The position numbers and the translations under genes are program-made. A stretch of DNA of 64,000 nucleotides, from positions 1 through 64,000 of the forward strand of contig DASTXE010000006.1 in NCBI GenBank assembly GCA_035765535.1, written 5' to 3'. This document shows positions 1-9,410 of this stretch, one piece after another. The notes beneath the pieces are model-generated. The model was not told the DNA's origin. It searched no databases and was given only the letters and a program-made list of their open reading frames with translations. Within the stretch, counting starts at the first letter, position 1. Each line of letters begins with the position of its first letter. Source of the stretch: Rickettsiales bacterium (GTDB lineage Bacteria; Pseudomonadota; Alphaproteobacteria; Rickettsiales; JABCZZ01).

Positions 1-203
1 TGGCTCCACCCTCCCCAGTAAACCGGAATACGCTGGGAGACTAACGTTACTCTACTAATACCCTCAAGAGCAGAAAGAAAAGGAGCGATATCGGACTTCG
101 CATCAATATGTATGAAAAACCGGGCCCAAGGTGATTTCAGACGCAATACCAGCCGCCGCAGTAATTCGGGTTGATAATGAGCCAAGATTAAATAAGCTAT
201 CAT
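1..203 (-). CDS. Core-2/I-branching-type glycosyltransferase, N-terminal part
   Basis: The ATG is at 203 and the reading frame runs open off the left edge of the window, leaving about 67 residues. The start reads MIAYLILAHYQPELLRRLV, followed by FFIHIDAKSD and then RIPVYWGGWS. This is the usual N-terminal pattern of the core-2/I-branching beta-1,6-N-acetylglucosaminyltransferase family (GT14), in which a hydrophobic strand and an H-Y/N-P motif precede an F-I-H-x-D nucleotide-sugar-binding segment and a V-x-W-G-G motif. Bacterial members usually decorate surface polysaccharide. The gene lies 28 bp downstream of tRNA-Thr on the same strand and may be read from the tRNA promoter. The C-terminal half and the exact acceptor are not visible. 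Confidence 0.72.
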   Translation of the reverse strand, partial: MIAYLILAHYQPELLRRLVLRLKSPWARFFIHIDAKSDIAPFLSALEGISRVTLVSQRIPVYWGGWS

Positions 204-231
204 GCCTACTTATATACGATTAATGGAAAAA

Positions 232-306
232 TGGTGCTGCTGAAAAGAATTGAACTTTCGACCCCGTCATTACCAATGACGTGCTCTACCACTGAGCTAC
301 AGCAGC
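232..306 (-). tRNA. tRNA-Thr (GGT anticodon)
   Basis: Read on the minus strand, the sequence folds as a complete cloverleaf. The acceptor stem GCTGCTG pairs with CAGCAGC. The anticodon stem CGTCA/TGACG encloses the loop TTGGTAA, giving anticodon GGT, which reads ACC/ACU threonine codons. The T arm contains GTTCAAT. The discriminator base is A and the 3' CCA is encoded (complement of 232-234). Confidence 0.96.
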
Positions 307-327
307 ACTGTCTTAAGAGACGCTATG

Positions 328-356
328 GCTATAACAATACCCATCCGTAAAGGCAA
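328..356 (-). promoter_or_regulatory. Sigma-70-type promoter of tRNA-Thr
   Basis: On the minus strand a TTGCCT -35 (351-356) is separated by 17 bp from a TATAGC -10 (328-333). This places the start of transcription about 15 nt before the mature tRNA 5' end. Confidence 0.6.
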
Positions 357-418
357 CTGGTAATTTTGCGCAAATTGCGATATAAGGGCTCCCTTGGTCA
401 TTCATACACATAAAGAAT

Positions 419-1849
419 ATGGCAAAAACGGCAGAAACCAAACCCTCCGCGACCCTCGCCAATTTTCGGCGCAAGGCGGTCGTGGGCGTGCTCAGGAAAT
501 GGCGTGAGATCAGCGGTTCGGCGCGGCTCGCGATCACGGGCGAAGTGCATCCGACGCTTCCCAAGGAAGATCTGGAGCATTTACGCCGCCAGATGAGCAG
601 CTATCTGGACAATCGCGGCGGCGAAATCACCGCGCGTGCGCAGACTGTGGAACTGGGCAAGACCTATCTAAGCCTGACTGAGGCGGGCCGCCTGAGGTTT
701 CTCAATATGCTGGCTGACGATTTCGATCTCGACCGCGCCCATCTCGATAAATGCATTGAAGCACTGAAAAATGCCAAGGATAAGAAAGACACCTCCAAAC
801 TGGAGAATGATCTGCGCGAGGCGCTCATTACCCCAAGAAGCAAAATATTAAAACATTTCAATTCTTTACCAGATGGATTTAAGTTCCTGGTGGATATGCG
901 CGCGGACCTGCTGCAATTCAGCCGCAAAAGCCCGAATCTTAAGGGGCTGGAATATGATCTGAAACAGATCCTGTCCGCCTGGTTCGATATCGGCCTGCTG
1001 GATCTGGTGGAAATCAACTGGCAGTCTTCCGCCGCCGTGCTTGAAAAACTCATTGCCTATGAAGCAGTCCACAAGGTGCGCTCATGGGAGGATCTGAAAA
1101 ACCGTCTCGATGCCGACCGCCGGGTCTATGGTTTCTTCCATAACAAGATGCCGCATGAGCCGCTGATCTTCGTGCATGTGGCGCTGACAAAAGGCCTGGC
1201 AGGCAGTGTACAGGAAATCCTGGATGAAAAATCCCCGTTGATGGATATTGACGGAGCGGACACAGCTATCTTCTATTCCATCTCCAACGCGCAGAAGGGC
1301 CTGACCGGAATCAGTTTCGGCAACTTCCTGATCAAGCGCGTGGTGGACAAACTCACGCGGGAAATGAAGCAGATTCGCCATTTCTCCACACTTTCACCCA
1401 TCCCGAATTTCCGCACCTGGCTGGACCCGCTGCTGCATAAAGGCGATGAATCCATCTTCAACACAAAGGAAGTCAAGGAACTGCGCCTGTTGACGAAGAA
1501 CACGAATGCAGCCAACGGCCTTGCTCATCTGCTGGAAAGCGACTGGAGGCAGGACGCTGCCACGGCTGAAAAACTCCACCCCATCCTGATAAGGCTGGCG
1601 GCGCATTATGTGCTCAATGAGAAGAATAAGCGTTATGCACTGGACCCTGTCGCACATTTCCACCTGACCAACGGCGCGCGCGTCAAACGCCTGAACTGGC
1701 TGGGCGATACTTCGCCTAAGGGAATGAAACAATCCGCCGGGATGATGGTCAATTACTACTATAATCTTGAAAAAATTGACGATAACCATGAAGACTACGT
1801 CACTGACGGCAATATCGACGCAAGCCGCACAGTAAAGGCGCTGCTATAG
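419..1849 (+). CDS. Malonyl-CoA decarboxylase
   Basis: The 476-residue protein matches malonyl-CoA decarboxylase over its whole length. MCD converts malonyl-CoA to acetyl-CoA and CO2. The N-terminal half is helical. The C-terminal GNAT-like catalytic half contains [17 protein letters not shown], the segment [15 protein letters not shown] (conserved Ser near residue 299), and [18 protein letters not shown] with the catalytic His near residue 413. It ends in the diagnostic [16 protein letters not shown]. The start at 419 lies just after an A-rich leader with no strong Shine-Dalgarno sequence. smpB follows after 7 bp, so the genes are probably co-transcribed. In alphaproteobacteria MCD is often linked to malonate use or to control of malonyl-CoA pools; no malonate transporter or malonyl-CoA synthetase is visible here. 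Confidence 0.93.
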   Translation: MAKTAETKPSATLANFRRKAVVGVLRKWREISGSARLAITGEVHPTLPKEDLEHLRRQMSSYLDNRGGEITARAQTVELGKTYLSLTEAGRLRFLNMLADDFDLDRAHLDKCIEALKNAKDKKDTSKLENDLREALITPRSKILKHFNSLPDGFKFLVDMRADLLQFSRKSPNLKGLEYDLKQILSAWFDIGLLDLVEINWQSSAAVLEKLIAYEAVHKVRSWEDLKNRLDADRRVYGFFHNKMPHEPLIFVHVALTKGLAGSVQEILDEKSPLMDIDGADTAIFYSISNAQKGLTGISFGNFLIKRVVDKLTREMKQIRHFSTLSPIPNFRTWLDPLLHKGDESIFNTKEVKELRLLTKNTNAANGLAHLLESDWRQDAATAEKLHPILIRLAAHYVLNEKNKRYALDPVAHFHLTNGARVKRLNWLGDTSPKGMKQSAGMMVNYYYNLEKIDDNHEDYVTDGNIDASRTVKALL

Positions 1850-1856
1850 GCTCCCT

Positions 1857-2336
1857 ATGACCGAAAAACCGAAAAAGACCAGCACTCTGATTGCCGAGAA
1901 CCGAAAAGCCCGCTATGAATATTTTATTCTGGAAGAAGTGGAAGCCGGTATCGTGCTGACCGGAACCGAGGTCAAATCGCTGCGCACAGGCCGCGCCACG
2001 ATTGCGGACGCGCACGCCGGGGAAAGAAACGGCGAGATGTGGATATTCAATCTCGACATCCCGGAATATAAGGCAGGCAACCGCTTCAACCACGAGCCCA
2101 AGCGCCCGCGCAAGTTACTGCTGCATCAAAAACAGATCAGCAAACTGCTCGGACAGGTCAAAGTCAAGGGGCTTACGCTCGTGCCGCTGAAAATGTACTT
2201 CAACGATCGGGGCATTGCTAAACTTCTGCTGGGGCTGGGCAAGGGTAAGAAAGAATACGAAAAACGCGAAACGATCAAGAAACGGGACTGGGAACGCGAA
2301 CAGCGCGAATTACTCAAAAGTGGAAAACGCAGATAG
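1857..2336 (+). CDS. smpB: SsrA-binding protein SmpB
   Basis: SmpB binds tmRNA (SsrA) and delivers it to stalled ribosomes for trans-translation. The 159-residue product has the normal family length. It shows the OB-fold hallmarks: [20 protein letters not shown] near the N-terminus, the TEVKSLR motif near residue 40, a central [19 protein letters not shown] and a basic C-terminal tail ([18 protein letters not shown]) that enters the decoding centre. It starts 7 bp after the malonyl-CoA decarboxylase stop, and its 3' end overlaps the next gene by 17 bp. No ssrA gene is visible in the window. Confidence 0.97.
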   Translation: MTEKPKKTSTLIAENRKARYEYFILEEVEAGIVLTGTEVKSLRTGRATIADAHAGERNGEMWIFNLDIPEYKAGNRFNHEPKRPRKLLLHQKQISKLLGQVKVKGLTLVPLKMYFNDRGIAKLLLGLGKGKKEYEKRETIKKRDWEREQRELLKSGKRR

Positions 2337-3024
2337 CATCACCATAGACGGCCGCACGATCCCCATCGCCATTAAGCGCTCCGGCAGGGCAAGGCGTATC
2401 TCCCTGCGCATCTCCCCTGCCCGTGACGGTATCATTATCACCCTGCCCCGCCGCGCTTCCATCGCTGCAGGACTCAAGTTCTTTCACAGCAAAGCCGACT
2501 GGGTACTGGCCAATATCACCGCCCAAAGCAGAGTGATGTTGGCAGAAGGCAATATCATCCCCATTATGGGCAAGGATTACGCCATTAAATGCCTTCCCGG
2601 ACGTGGAACCGCCAGGCTTGTGGAACAGGAAGACGGCATTAACATATTGGAAATCCACTGCGCCCCTGAATTTCTTGCCCGCCGCACAAAAGACTTTCTC
2701 AAGAAACTGATGCATTCCCACTGCCTTATCCGCTGCCAGGAACAGGCGAAAATATTGGGAAAAACGGTAACCCGGCTGACGCTCACACAAGCGCAATCAC
2801 GCTGGGGAAGCTGCAACGGCAAAGGCGCAATCACTCTGAACTGGCTGCTCGTCTTCGCTCCGCCCAATGTGCTGGAATATCTTATCGCTCATGAGGTAGC
2901 GCATTTAGGAGAAATGAACCATAGCCCCAGATTCTGGAAACTGGTCGAACAATTAATGCCGGATATGAAAGCCGCTCGTAAATGGCTCAAGGAACACGGC
3001 CATATGCTGCACCGGTACGGATAA
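2320..3024 (+). CDS. YgjP-type metal-dependent hydrolase (M48-like)
   Basis: The product (about 234 aa) belongs to the YgjP/WLM-like metallopeptidase family. The zinc motif is [16 protein letters not shown] near the C-terminus, where HEVAH supplies two His ligands and the downstream H-S-P-x-F-W segment carries the third. It is preceded by the typical [18 protein letters not shown]. The substrate of this family is not established. I place the start at the GTG at 2320, giving [11 protein letters not shown], because the longer frame from 2215 lies inside smpB and encodes basic low-complexity residues unlike the family. The start overlaps the smpB stop, suggesting translational coupling. It converges with flhG, 2 bp away. 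Confidence 0.85.
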   Translation: MENADSITIDGRTIPIAIKRSGRARRISLRISPARDGIIITLPRRASIAAGLKFFHSKADWVLANITAQSRVMLAEGNIIPIMGKDYAIKCLPGRGTARLVEQEDGINILEIHCAPEFLARRTKDFLKKLMHSHCLIRCQEQAKILGKTVTRLTLTQAQSRWGSCNGKGAITLNWLLVFAPPNVLEYLIAHEVAHLGEMNHSPRFWKLVEQLMPDMKAARKWLKEHGHMLHRYG

Positions 3025-3026
3025 TA

Positions 3027-3788
3027 TTAAACCAGCGCGCGCTGCATAAGCTTGATTGTAATTGCTGCAGCATCAGAAGCAGCCGTACAGTGAGGTGCAC
3101 GTGCAACAAGCGATTGCTGATGGCGTATAGCATCCTTCACCTTGCCGTCCTTGCGGATAACACCAAGGCATGGAGGCGAAATCTTCAGAAAATTAATACA
3201 TGCTTTGTGTAATGAAGCATAGGTCTTCTCGCCTTCTTTCAAACTCGGCGACTGGTTCACGACAACATCAATGAAAGGAGATGTATCGCCTGCCGTGCAT
3301 AATTTGATGAAAGCATAAGCATCCGTAAGCGAAGTCGGCTCGTCCGTTACCACGACGATGCAACGGGAAGCCAACGCCGCAAGCGCACGCACATGCTCCT
3401 CTACCCCAGCTCCAAGATCGATAAATACGAAATCATACTTTCCCGAAAGGCTCAGCATCTCGTTTTTGAGCATGGCCAGTTTCTCCTGCGGCAGAACCGA
3501 AAGATTCCCTGAGCCGGAGCGCCCCGCAATAATATCGAAATTGGGCGAATGCGGCGTTACTACATCCACGAGCTTAGCACCGTTGAAAAATACCTCGCTT
3601 AAATCACGTTGTGGCATAAGTCCGAGCTGCACATCCACATTGGCAAGACCGATATCGCCGTCAAACAGCAGCACCTTACGGCCCGTACGCGCAATAAGCT
3701 GGGAAAGCGTGATCGCAAGCCAGGTCTTGCCTACTCCGCCCTTGCCGGAGGCAATCGCAATAATATTATTGGCTGGCCCCGTCTTCAT
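3027..3788 (-). CDS. flhG: FlhG/YlxH-type MinD-like ATPase (flagellar number control)
   Basis: This 253-residue ParA/MinD-family ATPase opens with a deviant Walker A, ASGKGGVGKTW. It continues with LLFDGDIGLANVDVQLGL, typical of FlhG/FleN/YlxH, and a FIDLGAG segment. FlhG limits the number and position of flagella by acting on the FlhF GTPase and on basal-body assembly. It lacks a clear C-terminal amphipathic membrane-targeting helix of the MinD kind. The gene is the last of the minus-strand flagellar operon and overlaps flhF by 4 bp, which supports the flhFG assignment over a general MinD. Confidence 0.9.
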   Translation of the reverse strand: MKTGPANNIIAIASGKGGVGKTWLAITLSQLIARTGRKVLLFDGDIGLANVDVQLGLMPQRDLSEVFFNGAKLVDVVTPHSPNFDIIAGRSGSGNLSVLPQEKLAMLKNEMLSLSGKYDFVFIDLGAGVEEHVRALAALASRCIVVVTDEPTSLTDAYAFIKLCTAGDTSPFIDVVVNQSPSLKEGEKTYASLHKACINFLKISPPCLGVIRKDGKVKDAIRHQQSLVARAPHCTAASDAAAITIKLMQRALV

Positions 3789-4768
3789 ATCATATCCTTC
3801 TTCTGGTATCCCAGCAGCAATTCCGTCAGCGTAGCAGGGTCGAACGTCACGAATTCACCAATAATGCGCGAGGAGTTGCTCGCATGCGAGAAAGCCAGCC
3901 TGCCGCTATGCGCCGCTGTCAAAATGCTGCCGTAACGTCGCGCCGCATCGATACGCGTCACCAGCAGGCGGCGCACACCAAGCGGCGCGAACGCACGGGC
4001 CATATCGTCCGCTTCAGCGCTGTCGCTTCCTGCGGCTGCCACCAGCACCGGCTCGATGCTGCGGTCCAGTTTGATATATTCGGCCAGCTCACGCAGATCC
4101 GTCATATTGTAAGGGTTCACACCGCCCGTATCGATCAGCAACCGCCCGTGATGGGCAAATTCCTGTAGCAGGCGCCAGAGTTCGCCGCGATTATCGGCCA
4201 CGTGCAGCTCAATGCCGAGAATCGTCGTGAAAGCTGAAAGCTGCTCCACCCCACCCGCACGCTTGTTATCCGTCGTGATGACAATGGGTTTTTTCTTCTC
4301 CATCACCACCTGGGAGGCCATCTTGGCGATCGTCATCGTCTTGCCAGTACCTGGGGGTCCCACCAGCATGATCGTGTATGTATCCTGTTCCAGCGGCAGC
4401 GGCGCATATTGAAAACTTGCGGCCATAAGGCGCGTAAGATCCGTATGCATATCACGCCCCTGCAGGCACAGATGCCGGGCGGTTTCGAGCATGCGGTTCA
4501 CGACATAATCCGGCGCGGAATGAAAACGTAGTACCGTTTCGATTTGTTCCAGCACAGCCTGCGAAGTAAACGAAGCCGCGTGCAGAAAGGAGGTTACCGG
4601 GGGCGAAGATGCTTCATGCGCCGGCTGCTCGGTTGCAGCTGTTACCACAATGCCATTGCCGCCAAGCGCCTGCCCGCTGGAAATGATGATCGCTTCCTCG
4701 CCCAGCGTTTCGCGGATCATCTGCATGGCAACCTTCATATCCGGGGCGTTAAAGGTCCTAAGGCGCAT
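3785..4768 (-). CDS. flhF: Flagellar biosynthesis GTPase FlhF
   Basis: FlhF is the third SRP-type GTPase and helps recruit the first flagellar components to the assembly site. The N-terminus, MRLRTFNAPDMKVAMQMIRE then LGEEAIIIS, is the typical FlhF B domain. The G domain carries the P-loop VGPPGTGKTMTIAKMA, VITTDNKRAGGVEQL and LLIDTGGV. I chose the ATG at 4768 because AAGGAGGG precedes it by 5 bp; an in-frame ATG at 4786 lies upstream of that ribosome site. At about 327 residues it is shorter than many FlhF proteins, owing to a short linker between the B and N domains. The NKxD-type specificity segment is hard to place: the nearest stretch, LLVTRIDAARRYG, has Arg instead of the Lys usual in TKLDE. 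Confidence 0.9.
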   Translation of the reverse strand: MRLRTFNAPDMKVAMQMIRETLGEEAIIISSGQALGGNGIVVTAATEQPAHEASSPPVTSFLHAASFTSQAVLEQIETVLRFHSAPDYVVNRMLETARHLCLQGRDMHTDLTRLMAASFQYAPLPLEQDTYTIMLVGPPGTGKTMTIAKMASQVVMEKKKPIVITTDNKRAGGVEQLSAFTTILGIELHVADNRGELWRLLQEFAHHGRLLIDTGGVNPYNMTDLRELAEYIKLDRSIEPVLVAAAGSDSAEADDMARAFAPLGVRRLLVTRIDAARRYGSILTAAHSGRLAFSHASNSSRIIGEFVTFDPATLTELLLGYQKKDMI

Positions 4769-4819
4769 AACCGCCCTCCTTAACATTTCCCACAGAAAAT
4801 ATAATGTGCAGCATCACCA

Positions 4820-6964
4820 TTATATCTGTCCCAGAGTTTTGATTTTCGCCCTCGGATGGATCTCGTTCTGCGAGAGTACAACGGTTGCAGGGCGGAAACG
4901 TTCAATGATCGAGCGCACATAGGGGCGCACATTCGGACTGGTGAGCAGCACAGGGTTCTCACCCTGCATGGCGAATTGCTCATACTTCTTGCGGATAATG
5001 GAAATAAACTCATGAATCTTACTCGGCGCAAGATTCAGGGTGCGCTCTTCAAGCCCGCCTCCCATAAGCGATTCGGAGAATGTCTGCTCCCACACCGGAG
5101 AGAGAGAAACCACCGGGATATAACCGGCATCCGTCGTTGCAACATGGCTGATCTGGCGCGCCAGGCGCGTGCGCACATGTTCGGTGATCATGGTAATATT
5201 CTGCCCAGCGCGGGAGGCTTCTGAAACCGCCTCGACAATCGTGGGAAGATCGCGGATGGAGACATGCTCAGCCAGCAGGTTCTGTAACACACGTTGAATG
5301 CCGCTGATCGTAATCTGTGCCGGGATAACTTCGCTGATAAGCTTCTGCTGCGTCTTGGGCAATTCATCGATAAGTTTCTGCGTTTCCACATAGGACAGCA
5401 TTTCAGGCATGTTGTCCTTGACGATCTCGGTCAGATGCGTCGTCAGCACCGTCGGCGGATCGACGACCGTATAATTGCGGAACTGCGCCTCTTCGCGATA
5501 ACTATCCGGCACCCACATGGCAGGCAGGCCGAAAGTCGGCTCGGTCGTTTCCTCGCCCGGCAGTTCGATCTTGGTGCCCGTGGGGTTCATAACCAGCAGC
5601 ATATCTGCTTTTAACTCACCGCGGCCGCTTTCCACCTCTTTCACCTTGATAACATAGGTGTTAGGCGGCAGCTGCATATTATCCTGGATGCGCACGGGAG
5701 GAATAATAAACCCAAGATCGCGCGCCATCTGCTTGCGCAACGCCTTAATCTGCTCGGTCAGCCTGTGCCCCTTCTGGTAATTGATCAGCGGCAATAGCCC
5801 GTACCCAAGCTCAAGCCTGAGAATATCGATATGCAGCGAATCCGTAATCTGTTCTTCCGCTTTAGCCGCTTCCGCAGTCCCTGGAGCACCCGCACCCGGC
5901 GCGCCACCTTTCACAGGCTGCCCGGCAATGGAAAGTTCATCCACGTCCTTGGCCTTTCCTTTGTTCATTAGCCCCCAGGCGATATAACCGGTGAGACCGG
6001 AAAGAAAAATAAATGGCAGACCGGAAAACCCAAGCAGAATCCCCATGAAGAAGAGCAATCCGCTCGTAATGCCGATAGCCGAGGGAGAACGGCTTAACTG
6101 GCCAAGTACTGCCTTCTCCGCCGAACCGGCAATACCCGCCTTCGTTACAAGAAGACCCGCTGCAGTCGAGATGATCAGCGCCGGAATCTGCGAGACCAGA
6201 CCGTCACCCACGGTCAGCACGGTATAGGTCTGCAAGGCTTGCGCAAAGCTCAGGTTCTTCTGGACCGTTCCGATAATAATACCGCCAACGAAGTTAATGA
6301 ACGTAATTAAGATGCCTGCGACCGCGTCACCGCGTACGAACTTGCTGGCACCGTCCATGGCACCGTAAAAGGAACTCTCATCTTCCAGCTCCTTACGCCG
6401 TGTCTTCGCCACTTTCTCATCGATCAAGCCGGCGGAAAGATCCGCATCGATCGCCATCTGCTTACCGGGCATTGCATCCAAGCTGAAACGTGCGGAGACT
6501 TCCGCGATACGGCCGGAACCTTTCGTGATGACCACGAAATTGATGATCGTCAGGATGATGAATATGATACCCCCAATAAGCACCTGCCCGCCTGTCACCA
6601 GCGTACCGAATACGCGAATAATCTGTCCCGCCGCATCCGATCCCAGATGCCCGTGCGACAGAATCAACCTGACCGAGGCAATATTGAGCGAAAGCCTGAG
6701 CATTGTCGCAATCAGCAGGATTGTGGGGAACGAACTGAGTTGCAAAGGCTTTTCCACAAACAGCACCGTCATCAGGATCAGCACCGCAATCGTGATCGAA
6801 ATGCTGAGCAGCAGATCCAGCACCTGCTTCGGAATAGGCACCAGCAGAACCATAATGATGGCCATGATGCCGAGCGCGAAGAAAATATCCCCGCGTTTGG
6901 ACACTGCATCGGCAAACCGTTGCAGTGTTGGTACATTCATGCCTAATTGTTGTTCTGCGGCCAT
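4820..6964 (-). CDS. flhA: Flagellar export gate protein FlhA
   Basis: FlhA is the inner-membrane export gate of the flagellar type III secretion system. The 714-residue protein has the family length. About eight transmembrane helices fill the first 330 residues, including the conserved cytoplasmic loop around FSLDAMPGKQMAIDADLSAGLID. The C-terminal half is the cytoplasmic FlhAC domain that docks chaperones and substrates, with AMWVPDSYREEA and LSYVETQKLIDELPKTQQ. The MPGKQMAIDADLNAG signature is diagnostic of FlhA/SctV. It is followed by flhF after a 51-bp gap and preceded by flbD after 18 bp. Confidence 0.97.
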   Translation of the reverse strand: MAAEQQLGMNVPTLQRFADAVSKRGDIFFALGIMAIIMVLLVPIPKQVLDLLLSISITIAVLILMTVLFVEKPLQLSSFPTILLIATMLRLSLNIASVRLILSHGHLGSDAAGQIIRVFGTLVTGGQVLIGGIIFIILTIINFVVITKGSGRIAEVSARFSLDAMPGKQMAIDADLSAGLIDEKVAKTRRKELEDESSFYGAMDGASKFVRGDAVAGILITFINFVGGIIIGTVQKNLSFAQALQTYTVLTVGDGLVSQIPALIISTAAGLLVTKAGIAGSAEKAVLGQLSRSPSAIGITSGLLFFMGILLGFSGLPFIFLSGLTGYIAWGLMNKGKAKDVDELSIAGQPVKGGAPGAGAPGTAEAAKAEEQITDSLHIDILRLELGYGLLPLINYQKGHRLTEQIKALRKQMARDLGFIIPPVRIQDNMQLPPNTYVIKVKEVESGRGELKADMLLVMNPTGTKIELPGEETTEPTFGLPAMWVPDSYREEAQFRNYTVVDPPTVLTTHLTEIVKDNMPEMLSYVETQKLIDELPKTQQKLISEVIPAQITISGIQRVLQNLLAEHVSIRDLPTIVEAVSEASRAGQNITMITEHVRTRLARQISHVATTDAGYIPVVSLSPVWEQTFSESLMGGGLEERTLNLAPSKIHEFISIIRKKYEQFAMQGENPVLLTSPNVRPYVRSIIERFRPATVVLSQNEIHPRAKIKTLGQI

Positions 6965-6982
6965 AGTGACGTTGTTTCCGTT

Positions 6983-8323
6983 TTACGTGCCGGTTTTTTC
7001 TTCCTCGCCGTACATCTTCAGCTTATTGCGCAGCGTGCGGATGGAAATACCGAGAATATTGGCAGCGTGCGTGCGGTTGCCAAGACAGTAATTGAGCGTA
7101 TCGATAATCAGCTCGCGCTCAACGCTTTCCACTGTACGCCCGACTAATTCGCTTTTATTGAGCGGCGTTGTCCCCGCCAGTTTGTCTTCCGGAGCCTGTA
7201 CTGCAACCATTCCTGCGGAAGTTGGTACGTTCGGCAGAGTGACTGCATCGGCAGAAATTTCATTGCCGCTGGCAAGCAATACCGCCCTGTGAGTAATGTT
7301 TTCCAACTCACGTACATTGCCCGGCCAGCTGTAATGCATCATCTTCTCCAGCGCACCGGTAGAGAATTTGCGCACCGGCACACCGTTTGCCTTGGAATAT
7401 TTATCCACGAAAAACTCCGCGATCGGCAGGATGTCTTCCTTACGCTCACGCAACGGGGGAATATGAATGCTGATCACGTTCAGGCGGAAATACAAATCCT
7501 CGCGGAACGTGCCTTTCTTTGCTTCCTGTTGCAGATCGCGGTTACTGGTAGCCAGAATGCGCAGATTGATTTTCACCGGCTTCGTACCGCCGATACGGTC
7601 GATCTCGCGCTCCTGAATGACGCGCAAAAGCTTGGCCTGCAGGCGCACATCCATTTCGCTGATTTCATCCAGCAGCAGCGAGCCGTTGTTCGCTTCCTCG
7701 AATTTGCCGATACGCCGCGCCACCGCTCCGGTGAATGCGCCTTTTTCATGACCGAATAATTCTGATTCCAACAGCGCTTCCGGGATCGCAGCACAATTAA
7801 CGGAAATGAAATTATTGCCAGAACGTTTGCTCTTGCGGTGAATATATTGCGCAATCACTTCCTTGCCCGTGCCTGATTCGCCGGTAATCAGCACACTTGC
7901 ATCCGATCCCGCCACCTGGTCCGCAAGCTCAAGCACGCGCCTCATCTGTGGTGAAGCATGGATAACCGTATGGGATTCTGCTGTGATCGCCTCGAGCACC
8001 GCCGCAATCAGATCTTCGTCCGGTGGCAGGGGAATATATTCCTTCGCCCCGGACCTAATGGCGGAAACCGCAATATCACTATCCGAATGCACGCCGCACG
8101 CTACCACCGGAATAATAATACGCTCGGATTCGAGCATCCCGATCAGTTTTTTAATGTCCGCCTTGGCATCGATCATGATCATGTCGGCGCCCTGACCGTT
8201 ACGCAGCAGCGTCAGCGCGGAATCCACCGCCGGAGTCTGCGAGACCTTCGCTCCTCTACTCCGCGCGATTCTGCTGGCTGCACCGATCTGCCCCTCGAGT
8301 TCACCTATAATCAATAAACGCAT
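6983..8323 (-). CDS. flbD: FlbD-like sigma-54-dependent flagellar regulator
   Basis: This 446-residue protein has three parts. The first is an N-terminal receiver-like domain (about 1-115) that lacks the usual N-terminal acidic pair. The second is a central AAA+ domain with Walker A GESGTGKEV, the sigma-54 contact loop GAFTGA and Walker B LLLDEISEMD. The third is a C-terminal Fis-type helix-turn-helix (NRTHAANILGISIRTLRNKL). FlbD of Caulobacter has the same degenerate receiver and activates late flagellar genes while repressing early ones. Its place between fliN and flhA matches the Caulobacter fliF-G-H-N-flbD operon. I infer the same role here; no sigma-54 promoter is visible inside this operon. 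Confidence 0.9.
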   Translation of the reverse strand: MRLLIIGELEGQIGAASRIARSRGAKVSQTPAVDSALTLLRNGQGADMIMIDAKADIKKLIGMLESERIIIPVVACGVHSDSDIAVSAIRSGAKEYIPLPPDEDLIAAVLEAITAESHTVIHASPQMRRVLELADQVAGSDASVLITGESGTGKEVIAQYIHRKSKRSGNNFISVNCAAIPEALLESELFGHEKGAFTGAVARRIGKFEEANNGSLLLDEISEMDVRLQAKLLRVIQEREIDRIGGTKPVKINLRILATSNRDLQQEAKKGTFREDLYFRLNVISIHIPPLRERKEDILPIAEFFVDKYSKANGVPVRKFSTGALEKMMHYSWPGNVRELENITHRAVLLASGNEISADAVTLPNVPTSAGMVAVQAPEDKLAGTTPLNKSELVGRTVESVERELIIDTLNYCLGNRTHAANILGISIRTLRNKLKMYGEEEKTGT

Positions 8324-8335
8324 ACCAAACCTGCC

Positions 8336-8629
8336 TTATACTTTATCCGCCTTGATGATTTCCGTCATGGTGACGCCGATGCGGTCTTCAATGACCACAA
8401 CTTCGCCACGCGCAATCAGGCGATTGTTCACATAGATATCGATAGGCTCCCCTACCTTTCGCTCGAGCTCAATCACCGCACCACGCCCGAGCTTCAAAAG
8501 CTGGCTGACCTGCATGGAAGTCTTCCCCAGCACCACTGAAATCTGCACGGGAATGTCATAGACCGCCTCAAGCGTGACATTGCTGTTATCTTCATCCCCG
8601 GACAGAATATTTTGTGTCTCATTTGCCAT
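8336..8629 (-). CDS. fliN: Flagellar motor switch protein FliN
   Basis: FliN forms the lower part of the C-ring and takes part in switching and export. The 97-residue product is one SpoA domain, with VYDIPVQISVVLGKTSMQV then LLKLGRGAVIELERKVGEPIDIYVN and VEDRIGVTMTEI-like sequence. An acidic, Asn-rich N-terminal tail of about 20 residues precedes the domain. It sits between fliH and flbD with short gaps of 15 and 12 bp. Confidence 0.96.
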   Translation of the reverse strand: MANETQNILSGDEDNSNVTLEAVYDIPVQISVVLGKTSMQVSQLLKLGRGAVIELERKVGEPIDIYVNNRLIARGEVVVIEDRIGVTMTEIIKADKV

Positions 8630-8644
8630 TATCAGTCCCTTTTG

Positions 8645-9409
8645 TTACAAACGTTTACTTAAAGGCATCCGCATGATGACCGTTTCCAGATCCTTCCACA
8701 GCTTTGCCGCATCCCGCTCTGCATGGCCGCCGCGCCACTCCACGCGGCAGTCGTTCTCACCGAGTGTTTCATCTTCTTCCACGGCAATCTCACCGGTGAA
8801 CTCCGGCATCAGCGGACGCAGGCCGTCAATACGCTGGCGCAAGCCAGACGCCATGGAAGGCGCTACTACCACTACTATTTTATCCTTGCCGGCAATCAGG
8901 GACATGCATTCGCGCAGCAGCATTTCCACTCCTTCGTAAGGCGCGGCCTTAAGAGCATCACCGGCCACCTTTCGTGCCACCGCCATGACAAGGCTGTTCA
9001 TCACTTCAAGCTTGTCGGCAAGGTAAATTGCGTTTTCCTCAGCCGCGAGCGTTACGCGATTGGCAATGACCTCCAGCAGGGACTTGATAGTTTCCTCACG
9101 CTGTATCTCGGACTTCGCTACAGCGCTTTCGCATTCTGCATACCCTTCCCTGCGTCCCTTTTCATATCCCTCCGTGCGCGCCTGCTCCAGCTCGGCTTCG
9201 CTGATCACATGCTGCGGTTGCGGATGCAGCGGCTGAACAGGTTCGGCCGGATGCCTGACGGAAACATCCTGTAAGAGCGGTGCTGGCGTCGGCACAGGAA
9301 CAGCAGCAGCGTCCGGCAGTTTTTCCGGTGCTTTTTTCTCTTCTCCCCCGAAAGAGGAAAAGCTGAAACGCTGGACGCGATGCGATGTAGATGTCGTCAT
9401 ATTATCCAT
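8645..9409 (-). CDS. fliH: Flagellar assembly protein FliH (FlbE-like)
   Basis: This 254-residue protein sits at the position of fliH/flbE in the alphaproteobacterial operon. It has a Pro/Ala-rich N-terminal region (about 15-70), a charged helical segment with EAELEQARTEGYEKGRREGY, which carries the FliH-like GxxxG-type repeat, and a C-terminal half resembling the FliH/V-ATPase E-subunit stator domain. FliH binds the export ATPase FliI and links it to the C-ring. No fliI lies nearby. Sequence conservation in this family is low, so the call rests partly on position, one base after fliG. Confidence 0.82.
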   Translation of the reverse strand: MDNMTTSTSHRVQRFSFSSFGGEEKKAPEKLPDAAAVPVPTPAPLLQDVSVRHPAEPVQPLHPQPQHVISEAELEQARTEGYEKGRREGYAECESAVAKSEIQREETIKSLLEVIANRVTLAAEENAIYLADKLEVMNSLVMAVARKVAGDALKAAPYEGVEMLLRECMSLIAGKDKIVVVVAPSMASGLRQRIDGLRPLMPEFTGEIAVEEDETLGENDCRVEWRGGHAERDAAKLWKDLETVIMRMPLSKRL

Positions 9410-9410
9410 C

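Noticed and set aside
2215-2319. N-terminal extension of the YgjP-type protein
   Set aside because: It lies within smpB out of frame and adds basic, non-conserved residues. The GTG at 2320 fits the family start.
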